Source of the DNA: an uncultured Aquabacterium sp.
GTDB taxonomy: Bacteria; Pseudomonadota; Gammaproteobacteria; Burkholderiales; Burkholderiaceae_C
Direction of reading: 5' to 3'
DNA: 7,170 bases
Assembly (NCBI GenBank): GCA_937923225.1
Contig: CALAKR010000298.1
Coordinates: 1-7,170 of the forward strand
The notes under the pieces were generated by a model. It searched no databases. It was given only the letters and a program-made list of their open reading frames with translations, and was not told the DNA's origin. Made by a program: the position numbers and the translations under genes. Within the stretch, counting starts at the first letter, position 1. The number at the start of each line of letters is the position of its first letter. This document shows, one piece after another, positions 1 through 6,336 of the stretch.

Positions 1-28
1 CGAGGTCGCTGAAACGGGTGAGTTGCAT
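1..28 (-). CDS. nsrR: Rrf2-family regulator, NsrR-like (N-terminal fragment, leaves the left edge)
   Basis: Only nine codons are visible, read leftwards from an ATG at 28-26: MQLTRFSDL. This is the usual start of Rrf2-family winged-helix regulators; E. coli NsrR begins MQLTSFTDYGLRAL. NsrR proteins bind DNA through this N-terminal domain, carry an iron-sulfur cluster sensed by nitric oxide, and repress genes for NO detoxification. The cluster-binding cysteines and the recognition helix lie outside the window, so the subfamily cannot be confirmed from the protein. The assignment rests on the nine-residue match plus an NsrR-type palindrome ending 21 bases upstream of the start. No Shine-Dalgarno sequence is visible: the bases before the ATG are pyrimidine-rich (CCCCTCCC). 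Another Rrf2 member such as IscR or RsrR is the main alternative. Confidence 0.55.
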
Positions 29-48
29 GGGAGGGGTACGGCGTCTTT

Positions 49-71
49 AAGATGCATATTACATGCAACTT
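49..71. promoter_or_regulatory. Probable NsrR operator (23-bp palindrome)
   Basis: The site is two 11-base arms around a central T at 60: AAGATGCATAT and ACATGCAACTT. The reverse complement of the right arm is AAGTTGCATGT, which agrees with the left arm at 9 of 11 positions. The established proteobacterial NsrR consensus is close to AAGATGCATTT-n-AAATGCATCTT, and this site matches it at 19 of 22 defined positions. It lies upstream of the Rrf2-like start at 28 and overlaps the best leftward -10 element, as expected for autorepression. Additional TGCA-core copies flank it: TTGCATG at 23-29 and CATGCAA at 78-84. AGTTGCATG (21-29) and CATGCAACT (62-70) also form a perfect 9-bp inverted repeat. 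Confidence 0.65.
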
Positions 72-84
72 ATTGTCCATGCAA
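56..84 (-). promoter_or_regulatory. Candidate leftward promoter of the NsrR-like gene
   Basis: On the minus strand TTGCAT (84-79) and TAATAT (61-56) are separated by exactly 17 bases and resemble -35 and -10 hexamers. The match is modest: 3 of 6 for the -35 and 4 of 6 for the -10. The TGGACA at 80-75 is a better -35 but lacks a well-spaced -10. The predicted start near 49 would leave a leader of about 20 bases before the ATG at 28. The -10 falls inside the palindrome at 49-71, so a bound repressor would block it. This is a pattern-based guess. Confidence 0.35.
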
Positions 85-331
85 GCGAGGCCTCTTGCCC
101 TCCCGGTTCAGTTGTCCGTCGTTGTGGCCGGGCTGTCGGCCTGCAGCAGGGCTGCACACTCGGCATCCAGCGTCAGCCGTGCGGCCAGGTCGGAGGGGCG
201 CACAGGTTCCACGGGCGGACAGGCGCCATGTCTGTCGGCGCCCGCTGACGCCAGTTTCCGAGCCCGCCGACAAGCCTTCTGTCGGGCACTGGGGCACCCT
301 TGACGGTGATTCAGAACCCAGCCCGACCCCG
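72..331. other. Intergenic region upstream of glgX, no convincing gene
   Basis: This 260-base stretch separates the palindrome from glgX. Plus-strand reading frames through it have no family-like sequence. A hairpin with a 6-bp stem (CCGACA at 267-272, TGTCGG at 280-285) has no following T-run, so it is not an obvious intrinsic terminator; it could be leader structure. TTGACG at 300-305 resembles a -35 but has no -10 at 16-18 bases. One short minus-strand frame (108-212) is discussed under findings. The glgX promoter presumably lies here, but I cannot place it. Confidence 0.5.
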
Positions 332-2536
332 ATGAAAAAATCTTCCAAGTGGGCCCCGGCGGAGGCCGGCAGCCCCTACCGCCTGGGTGCCACCGCCGAC
401 GAAGACGGTGTCAACTTTGCGCTGTTCTCCGCGCACGCCACGCGTGTGGAACTGTGCCTGTTCGACGAGACCGGCACCAAGGAACTGCACCGCGTCGACC
501 TGCCCGAGCATACCGACGAGGTCTGGCATGGCCGCCTGCCTGGCGCCAAACCCGGCCTGGTCTACGGCTACCGCGTGCATGGCCCCTACAAGCCTGACAA
601 GGGCCATCGCTTCAACCACCACAAGCTGGTGCTGGACCCCTACGCGCGCGCGCTGGTCGGGCAACTGCAATGGGGGCCGAGCCTGTTCGGCTACCAGTTG
701 GATCACCCGGATGCGGATCTGTCCTTCTGTGAGCTGGACAGCGCCCCGGCCATGCCCAAGGCGCGTGTGCTGGCTGATGATCCGCGACTGCTCCCTGCCC
801 GCCCGGCCTGGCGCCGCCCCTGGGACCGCACCATCGTCTACGAGACCCACGCCAAGGGCTTCACGCAGCGCCACCCGGCCGTGCCGGCAGACGCGCGGGG
901 GCGCTTCAAGGGCCTGGCCCATCCGGAGGTGATCGCCTACATCCGCTCGCTGGGCGTGAGCGCGGTCGAACTGCTGCCCATCCACGCCTTTGCCGACGAG
1001 CCCCACCTGCACGACCATGGCCTGTCCAACTTCTGGGGCTACAACACCATCGCCTTCTTCGCGCCGGATGCGCGTTATCTGAGCGGCGGGCAGTTGGCAG
1101 ACTTCACCGAGATGGTCGATCGCCTGCACGACGCCGGCCTGGAAGTGCTGCTGGACGTGGTCTACAACCACACGGCCGAGGGCAATGGCCTGGGCCCCAC
1201 GCTCAGCTTCAAGGGCATCGACAACGCCTCCTACTACCGGCTGGACCCGCAGCACCCGCGTCATTACATCAACGACACGGGCACGGGCAACACCATCAAC
1301 GCCAACCACCCGCGCGTGCTGCAGATGATCATGGACAGCCTGCGTTATTGGGCCGGGCTGGGCGTAGATGGCTTCCGCTTTGACCTGGCCACGGTGCTGG
1401 GCCGTGAGCCTCAGGGCTTCGACCAGACCTGCGGCTTTTTCCAGGCCTGGCGGCAGGATCCAGTGCTCAGCCCGCTCAAGTTCATCGCCGAACCGTGGGA
1501 CTGCGGCCCGGGAGGCTACCAGGTTGGCGGCTTCCCGCCCGGCTGGGCCGAATGGAACGACGCCTTCCGCGACCAGCTGCGTGCCTTCTGGCGCGGCGAC
1601 GAGAAACAAGTGCCCAGCCTGGCCTCGCGCCTGACCGCCTCGGCTGATCGCTTTCGGCACCGTGGCCGCAAACCCTGGGCCAGCGTCAACTTCATCACCG
1701 CGCACGATGGCTTCACCCTGGCCGACCTGGTGGCCTATAACGACCGCCACAACGAAGCGAACGGCGAGAACAACCGCGATGGCAACAGCAACAACATCTC
1801 GTGGAACTGCGGCGCCGAAGGCCCAACGGATGACGAAGAGATCCTCAAGCTGCGCGCCCGCCAGCAGCGCAACCTGCTGCTGACCCTGCTGCTGGCCCAT
1901 GGCACACCCATGCTGCTGGCCGGTGACGAGGCCGGACGCACCCAGCAGGGCAACAACAATGCCTATTGTCAGGACAACGAGATCTCCTGGGTGGACTGGG
2001 ATCGCACGGAGGATCAGGAGGGCCTGACCAACTTCGTGCGCAAGCTGCTGTGGTTGCGCGACACCCTGGCCGTGCTGCGGCCCAAGCGCCACGCGCGCGG
2101 TCGCCATCCCACGCGGGCGGGCATCCGTGATGTGGCCTGGGTGGATGCGGCCGGGCGCGAACTGCAACCGGCCCAGTGGAACGATGCGGCCATGCGCAGC
2201 ATCGGCATGCTGGCCGACGCGCGGGCCTTGCTCGATGGGCGCCCGCCGGCGGGGCAGCACGGCGTGACCACCTTGCTGGTCGTCAATGCCCACCACGATC
2301 TGGTGCTATGGACCATGCCGGCCCACCATGGCGTGGCACGCTGGACACGCATCGTGGACACCAACGCGCCGCTGGAGCGCGAAATCCCGGAGTACGCGCC
2401 GGGCGATGTCTATGAGGTGACGGGACGCTCGGCGCTGCTGTTCGTGTCCGGCACTGATGCGGCATCGACCGCGCTGGTCAAGGAGCTCGTGGACGGGCTG
2501 CGCCGGGGGGAGATCTCCGGGCCGGCGGGGCGCTGA
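332..2536 (+). CDS. glgX: Glycogen debranching enzyme GlgX (GH13 isoamylase type)
   Basis: Hydrolyses alpha-1,6 branch points of glycogen limit dextrins in the cytoplasm, releasing short maltooligosaccharides after phosphorylase trimming. The predicted protein has 734 residues, somewhat longer than E. coli GlgX (657). A CBM48-like N-terminal beta domain (about 15-110, containing YRLGAT, DGVNFALFSAHA and YGYRVHGPY) is followed by the GH13 barrel. Conserved GH13 regions are present: DVVYNH at 275-280, GFRFDLA with nucleophile Asp351, FIAEPWD with acid/base Glu387, and FITAHDG with transition-state stabiliser Asp459. The isoamylase signature HNEANGENNRDG (473-484) and GDEAGRTQQGNNNAYCQD (531-548) are typical of GlgX. 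A C-terminal beta domain runs from about 600. The frame is open back to position 23, but homology starts at MKKSSKW; the ATG at 332 is therefore chosen although no Shine-Dalgarno sequence precedes it. Nothing looks broken. Confident of family; start less certain. Confidence 0.96.
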   Translation: MKKSSKWAPAEAGSPYRLGATADEDGVNFALFSAHATRVELCLFDETGTKELHRVDLPEHTDEVWHGRLPGAKPGLVYGYRVHGPYKPDKGHRFNHHKLVLDPYARALVGQLQWGPSLFGYQLDHPDADLSFCELDSAPAMPKARVLADDPRLLPARPAWRRPWDRTIVYETHAKGFTQRHPAVPADARGRFKGLAHPEVIAYIRSLGVSAVELLPIHAFADEPHLHDHGLSNFWGYNTIAFFAPDARYLSGGQLADFTEMVDRLHDAGLEVLLDVVYNHTAEGNGLGPTLSFKGIDNASYYRLDPQHPRHYINDTGTGNTINANHPRVLQMIMDSLRYWAGLGVDGFRFDLATVLGREPQGFDQTCGFFQAWRQDPVLSPLKFIAEPWDCGPGGYQVGGFPPGWAEWNDAFRDQLRAFWRGDEKQVPSLASRLTASADRFRHRGRKPWASVNFITAHDGFTLADLVAYNDRHNEANGENNRDGNSNNISWNCGAEGPTDDEEILKLRARQQRNLLLTLLLAHGTPMLLAGDEAGRTQQGNNNAYCQDNEISWVDWDRTEDQEGLTNFVRKLLWLRDTLAVLRPKRHARGRHPTRAGIRDVAWVDAAGRELQPAQWNDAAMRSIGMLADARALLDGRPPAGQHGVTTLLVVNAHHDLVLWTMPAHHGVARWTRIVDTNAPLEREIPEYAPGDVYEVTGRSALLFVSGTDAASTALVKELVDGLRRGEISGPAGR

Positions 2537-2559
2537 GGCGGTCTTGCTTCTTGGCCAGC

Positions 2560-2584
2560 AAAAAAGGCGGGAGCTACCCGCCTT
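2560..2584 (-). terminator. Intrinsic terminator of the small minus-strand gene
   Basis: An 8-bp perfect stem, AAGGCGGG (2564-2571) with CCCGCCTT (2577-2584), encloses a 5-base loop. On the minus strand the stem is followed by T residues: six A on the plus strand at 2560-2565, two of them in the stem. This is the canonical rho-independent layout, 47 bases beyond the stop codon of the gene at 2632-2862. On the plus strand, 27 bases after the glgX stop, the stem is followed only by TTGCTGCC, so it would be a weak terminator for glgX at best. Confidence 0.8.
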
Positions 2585-2599
2585 GCTGCCCTCGCACGA

Positions 2600-2617
2600 G
2601 CAGGCTGAACAGCCTGC
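2600..2617. repeat. Second short hairpin between the convergent genes
   Basis: GCAGGCT (2600-2606) and AGCCTGC (2611-2617) form a 7-bp perfect stem with a 4-base GAAC loop. It lies in the 3' region of the minus-strand small gene, between its stop codon and the terminator hairpin. There is no T-run on either side, so it is not a terminator alone; it may stabilise the 3' end of one of the converging transcripts. Confidence 0.55.
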
Positions 2618-2631
2618 CGCGCTGTGAGTGC

Positions 2632-2862
2632 TCACCAATCGCCGTGGGCCGACTCCAGTGCGCCGATCTCGTCAGCCTCCAGACCCATGGCACGGGCGGC
2701 CGAACTGCGCATGTGGTCGATGGCGTTGAAGCTCATCGCGCGGCGGCGGCTGTCCATCGCTTCGACCGGGAAGCGGTCGCCCTGGCCATCGGATGCCAGG
2801 GCCGGCATCCAGGCGGCCGAGGCGTTCATGGCGTGGGTGGGAGCGTCGTGCATTGGCTTCAT
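2632..2862 (-). CDS. Small protein of unknown function, 76 residues
   Basis: I do not recognise this protein. It begins MKPMHDAPTHAMNAS and ends IGALESAHGDW. It has eight methionines in 76 residues, no cysteine, and no hydrophobic segment long enough for a membrane helix or signal peptide. The second half (about 45-72, FNAIDHMRSSAARAMGLEADEIGALES) could form an amphipathic helix. Evidence that it is real: a strong Shine-Dalgarno sequence (AGAGGAGG) six bases before the ATG, a canonical terminator 47 bases after the stop, and G or C at the third position in 65 of 76 codons. The reading frame stays open far upstream, antisense to glgB and glgC, but that is a GC artefact; the ribosome binding site fixes the start at 2862. 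It is transcribed towards glgX and away from glgB. A link to glycogen metabolism is suggested only by position. Confidence 0.75.
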   Translation of the reverse strand: MKPMHDAPTHAMNASAAWMPALASDGQGDRFPVEAMDSRRRAMSFNAIDHMRSSAARAMGLEADEIGALESAHGDW

Positions 2863-3144
2863 GGGCGGCCTCCTCTGGGCATCTTTTGGGGTGGGTCGAT
2901 GGCTTGAGTGTCCCGAAACCCGGCCTGGCCCACAGTCGGGCGACGCCCAAGATCCTGTAGGCATCGCACTACATGACGGCGAGCGTTTTACAGATGGCAG
3001 TTTTGACGTAGGACGCCACTGACGGCTCCCGTGCGCTTGCCTGACGATGCTTTGATCTTTCGACGACTGCTGCAACGCAGCATGCTTCTTAAAGTGCCTG
3101 AGCGGTGTCTGATTCGCACCGTTCACGAGCAAAAGAGGCACGTC
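2863..3144. other. Divergent intergenic region between the small gene and glgB
   Basis: This 282-base region should hold promoters for both the leftward small gene and rightward glgB. Candidate -35 hexamers on the plus strand are TTTACA (2987-2992) and TTGACG (3003-3008), but neither has a recognisable -10 at 16-18 bases. Three small dyads are visible: TGTAG/CTACA (2956-2960 and 2969-2973, 8-base spacer), TGCTGC/GCAGCA (3068-3073 and 3077-3082, 3-base loop) and CGGTG/CACCG (3103-3107 and 3117-3121). They could be operator or leader elements. No gene-like frame is evident. Confidence 0.5.
2869..2876 (-). promoter_or_regulatory. Strong ribosome binding site of the small gene
   Basis: AGAGGAGG on the minus strand, containing the full AGGAGG core, lies six bases upstream of the ATG at 2862-2860. 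It is the best Shine-Dalgarno sequence in the window and decides the start of the small gene inside a much longer open frame. Confidence 0.85.
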
Positions 3145-5064
3145 ATGTTGATGGACGCATGGTCGGGTTCGCAGGGCAGCACAGGTCACCACGCACAGGC
3201 TCGTGGCGCCACTGCACAAGGCCACCATGCCATGGGTGCCCATCTGCGGCTGGACCACGGCGTGGCCGGTGCACGCTTTCGCGTATGGGCCCCCAATGCC
3301 AAAGCCGTCAGCGTGATCGGTGATTTCAACGGGTGGCAGGGCGGCCTGCACAAGCTGCATCCGCTCAGTGACGACTCTGGCGTGTGGGATGGCTTCGTGC
3401 CCGGGGCGCAGCATGGCCAGCGCTACAAGTACCGCATTGAGCCCAAGCAGGGCGAAGCCTTCGACAAGGCCGACCCCTACGCCTTCCTGGCCGAAGAGCC
3501 GCCGCGAACCGGCTCCGTGCTGTGGGACCTGTCCTACGACTGGCGCGATGGCGATTGGATGGCGCGCCGCATGGCCCGCAACGCGCTGGGCGCGCCGATG
3601 TCCATCTACGAGCTGCATGCCGGGTCGTGGCGCTCGGGCCGCGACGGCCGACGCTTCCTTGGCTACGAGGAGCTGGCCGACGAGCTGATCCCCTACCTGA
3701 TCGACATGGGCTTCACGCACGTGGAGCTGATGCCGCTGACCGAGCACCCCTTCTATGGCTCCTGGGGCTACCAGACCACCGGCTACTTCGCGGCCACCTC
3801 GCGCTACGGCACGCCACAGCAACTGATGCGTTTCGTGGATCGCCTGCACCAGGCCGGCATCGGCGTGATCCTGGACTGGGTGCCCTCGCACTTCCCGAAT
3901 GACGCGCACGGCCTGGCCACCTTCGACGGCACGCACCTGTACGAGCATGCCGACCCCCGCCAGGGCTTTCACCCCGAGTGGAACAGCCTGATCTTCAACT
4001 ACGGTCGCCACGAGGTGGCCGACTTCCTGATCGACAGTGCGCTGTTCTGGCTGGGCACCTACCATTTCGATGGCCTGCGCGTGGATGGCGTGGCCTCCAT
4101 GCTCTACCTGGACTACGCCCGCAAGGCCGGTGAATGGATTCCCAACAAGCATGGCGGACATGAAAACCTGGAGGCCGTGGCCTTCCTGCGGCGCTTGAAT
4201 ACCGAGGTCTATGCGCGGCATCCGGATGTGCAGATGATCGCGGAAGAGTCCACCGCCTGGCCTGGCGTGAGCCGCCCGGTGGGCCATCCCGATGGCCTGG
4301 CCGGCCTGGGCTTCGGCCTCAAGTGGAACCTGGGCTGGATGCACGACACGCTGCGCCATTTCGCGCGCGACCCGCTGTACCGTGGCTTCCACCTTGATGA
4401 CCTGAGCTTCGGTCTGGTCTATGCCTTCAGCGAGAACTTCGTGCTCTCGCTCTCGCACGACGAGGTGGTGCACGGCAAGGGCTCGCTGCTGGGCCGCCAG
4501 TTCGGCGACAAGTGGCAGCGCTTCGCCAACCTGCGCACGCTGTACGGGCTGATGTGGGGCCACCCCGGCAAGAAGCTGCTCTTCATGGGCGGCGAGCTGG
4601 GTGTGGAGCGCGAATGGCACCACGAGGCCACGCTGGACTGGAAGCTGCTGAACGATCCGCTGAACGCCGGCCTCAAGCGCTGGGTGGCTGATCTCAACCG
4701 CGTCTACCGCACGCACCCTGCGCTGTTCGAGATCGATTTCAGCGAACAGGGCTTTCGCTGGCTGGTGCGTGACGATGCGAACCATGGCGTGGTGGCCTTC
4801 CTGCGCCAGGGGCACGACGAGGCCCACCCCGTGCTGGTCGTGCTGAACCTGACGCCGGAAGTGCGCCATGGCTACCGCCTGGGCGTTCCGCTGCAGGGCC
4901 ACTGGCGCGAACTGCTCAACAGCGATGCATCGATCTACGGCGGCAGTGGCGTGGGCAATCTGGGCGGGGTCGATGCCCTCCAGGTGCCGCACCACCACCA
5001 GCCCGCGTCCCTCACTCTCACGCTGCCCCCGTTGGCCGCACTGTTCTTCGAGGCCCCGCGATGA
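3145..5064 (+). CDS. glgB: 1,4-alpha-glucan branching enzyme GlgB (short form)
   Basis: Cleaves an alpha-1,4 linkage and transfers the oligoglucan to a 6-hydroxyl, creating glycogen branches. The predicted protein has 639 residues, against 728 for E. coli GlgB. It has a single N-terminal CBM48 domain (about 40-130, with [23 protein letters not shown]) and lacks the extra N1 domain. The GH13 barrel follows: [10 protein letters not shown] at 153-162, GYQTTGYFA at 208-216, LRVDGVASM with nucleophile Asp314, MIAEEST with acid/base Glu367, and [12 protein letters not shown] with Asp439. The C-terminal beta domain ends in [13 protein letters not shown]. The first 38 residues are a His- and Gly-rich linker of low complexity. 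The frame is open from a GTG at 3031, but the ATG at 3145 has AAGAGG six bases upstream and is preferred. It is probably the first gene of a glgB-glgC-treZ unit. Confidence 0.96.
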   Translation: MLMDAWSGSQGSTGHHAQARGATAQGHHAMGAHLRLDHGVAGARFRVWAPNAKAVSVIGDFNGWQGGLHKLHPLSDDSGVWDGFVPGAQHGQRYKYRIEPKQGEAFDKADPYAFLAEEPPRTGSVLWDLSYDWRDGDWMARRMARNALGAPMSIYELHAGSWRSGRDGRRFLGYEELADELIPYLIDMGFTHVELMPLTEHPFYGSWGYQTTGYFAATSRYGTPQQLMRFVDRLHQAGIGVILDWVPSHFPNDAHGLATFDGTHLYEHADPRQGFHPEWNSLIFNYGRHEVADFLIDSALFWLGTYHFDGLRVDGVASMLYLDYARKAGEWIPNKHGGHENLEAVAFLRRLNTEVYARHPDVQMIAEESTAWPGVSRPVGHPDGLAGLGFGLKWNLGWMHDTLRHFARDPLYRGFHLDDLSFGLVYAFSENFVLSLSHDEVVHGKGSLLGRQFGDKWQRFANLRTLYGLMWGHPGKKLLFMGGELGVEREWHHEATLDWKLLNDPLNAGLKRWVADLNRVYRTHPALFEIDFSEQGFRWLVRDDANHGVVAFLRQGHDEAHPVLVVLNLTPEVRHGYRLGVPLQGHWRELLNSDASIYGGSGVGNLGGVDALQVPHHHQPASLTLTLPPLAALFFEAPR

Positions 5065-5121
5065 CCCGCGTCGCCTCCCCCACCGACTCGACAGGGCCAC
5101 GAGCCCGCACTGGAGACTGAC

Positions 5122-6336
5122 ATGATCGCAGGCAAAACCGTATTGGCCATGGTGATGGCCGGCGGCGAAGGCACCCGCCTGAGCCCCCTCACCGCTGAGC
5201 GTTCCAAGCCGGCGGTGCCCTTCAACGGCCGGCACCGCATCGTCGATTTCGTGATGTCCAACCTCATCAACAGCAAGATCTATTCGGTCTACCTGCTGGT
5301 GCAGTACAAATCGCAGAGCCTGATCGAACACGTGCGCCGTACCTGGGTGATGAGCCCGCTGATGCCCAACCAGTTCATCACCGTGGTGCCGCCCCAGATG
5401 CAGCGCGGCCCCGAGTGGTTCCAGGGCACGGCTGATTCGGTCTACCAGAACATGCACCTGATCCAGTCGATGAAGCCCGATCTGGTGATCGTGTTCGGCG
5501 CGGACCACGTCTACCGCATGGACGTGCGCCAGATGATTGAGTACCACGTCGAGAACCAGGCCGATGCCACCGTGGCCGCGCTGCCCGTGCCGCTCAGCCA
5601 GGTCTCGTCCTTCGGCATCGTCAAGACGGATGGCAGCGGTCGCATCCGCGATTTCCAGGAAAAGCCTTCCCACGCTGATCCTATGCCTGGCCGCGCCGAC
5701 CGCGCGCTGGCTTCGATGGGCAACTATGTGTTCAACACCGATCTGCTGCTGGCCTCGCTGGAGAAGGCCCATGCCAATGGCCAGCACGATTTCGGCAAGC
5801 ACATCCTGCCCACCCTGACCGACAGCCACCGCGTGATGGCTTATGACTTCGCCACCAACGTGGTGCCCGGCGTGCATGATTTCGAAGAGGCCGGCTACTG
5901 GCGTGACGTGGGCACCATCGAGTCCTACTACGAGGCCAACTTCGACACGTTGGGCGAGCAGCCCCGCTTCTCGATGCACAACGCCTCGTGGCCCATCCAG
6001 GCCAGCCCCGACCACACCGAGGCCGCGCAGCTGTACGACGCCACCATCAGGGGCGCGTCCATCGGCGCGGGTGTGCAGGTGCGCCGCGCGTTGATCGAGC
6101 GCAGCCTGCTGCGCCGCAGCGTGCATGTGGAGAGCAACGCCGAGGTGGTGGGCTCCATCGTGATGGACCGCACCCGCATTGGCGAAGGTGCCCGCATCCG
6201 CCGCGCCATCATCGACTCGGACAACGTGATCCCGCCGGGCATGCGCATCGGCTACGACCTCGACGCCGACCGCCAGCGCTTCCACGTGAGCGACAGCGGC
6301 ATCGTGGTCATCGGCAAAGGGCAGCTGCGCGCATGA
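5122..6336 (+). CDS. glgC: Glucose-1-phosphate adenylyltransferase GlgC (ADP-glucose pyrophosphorylase)
   Basis: Makes ADP-glucose and pyrophosphate from ATP and glucose-1-phosphate, the committed and usually allosterically controlled step of bacterial glycogen synthesis. The predicted protein has 404 residues (E. coli 431; the N-terminus here is about 14 shorter). The nucleotidyltransferase domain carries [17 protein letters not shown] (14-30), [11 protein letters not shown] (100-110), ADHVYRMD (127-134) with Asp128 aligning to catalytic Asp142 of E. coli, and FQEKP with Lys181 aligning to glucose-1-phosphate-binding Lys195. [15 protein letters not shown] (259-273) is a GlgC hallmark. From about 300 a left-handed beta-helix domain with hexapeptide-like repeats follows. 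Arg37 occupies the position of E. coli activator-site Lys39, and Phe100 that of Tyr114. GGAGA five bases before the ATG supports the start. It lies 57 bases after glgB and overlaps treZ by four bases, so co-transcription is likely. Confidence 0.97.
   Translation: MIAGKTVLAMVMAGGEGTRLSPLTAERSKPAVPFNGRHRIVDFVMSNLINSKIYSVYLLVQYKSQSLIEHVRRTWVMSPLMPNQFITVVPPQMQRGPEWFQGTADSVYQNMHLIQSMKPDLVIVFGADHVYRMDVRQMIEYHVENQADATVAALPVPLSQVSSFGIVKTDGSGRIRDFQEKPSHADPMPGRADRALASMGNYVFNTDLLLASLEKAHANGQHDFGKHILPTLTDSHRVMAYDFATNVVPGVHDFEEAGYWRDVGTIESYYEANFDTLGEQPRFSMHNASWPIQASPDHTEAAQLYDATIRGASIGAGVQVRRALIERSLLRRSVHVESNAEVVGSIVMDRTRIGEGARIRRAIIDSDNVIPPGMRIGYDLDADRQRFHVSDSGIVVIGKGQLRA

Noticed and set aside
267..285. 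Hairpin CCGACA/TGTCGG as an intrinsic terminator upstream of glgX
   Set aside because: The stem is only 6 bp with a 7-base loop and there is no T-run on either strand.
52..303. Possible small lipoprotein of 83 codons with an LSAC lipobox-like motif
   Set aside because: The start lies inside the palindrome, the only purine-rich stretch (GGAGGGG at 30-36) is about 15 bases away, and beyond the short hydrophobic run the sequence is Ser/Arg/Ala-rich with no protein-like pattern. Likely chance.
23..331. N-terminal extension of GlgX by 103 codons from position 23
   Set aside because: The added sequence is Arg-, Cys- and Pro-rich, unlike any GlgX N-terminus, and would overlap the operator and the opposing NsrR-like start. 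Family similarity begins just after the ATG at 332.
311..2296. A minus-strand open frame of 661 codons antisense to glgX
   Set aside because: Same artefact: low-complexity composition, no family resemblance, and fully covered by the intact glgX on the other strand.
2551..3022. Plus-strand frames of 118 and 132 codons overlapping the small minus-strand gene
   Set aside because: No ribosome binding sites and no coding character; they are shadows of the minus-strand gene at 2632-2862.
3031..3144. GlgB start at the upstream GTG, 38 residues earlier
   Set aside because: No ribosome binding site precedes it, the added residues are not GlgB-like, and the ATG at 3145 has AAGAGG at the right spacing.
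2632..6285. A minus-strand open frame of 1217 codons antisense to glgB and glgC
   Set aside because: It is the mirror frame of highly GC-biased genes, rich in Ala, Val, His, Gln and Gly with no recognisable domain. Only its last 76 codons, which have their own ribosome binding site and terminator and lie outside the plus-strand genes, are kept as a gene.
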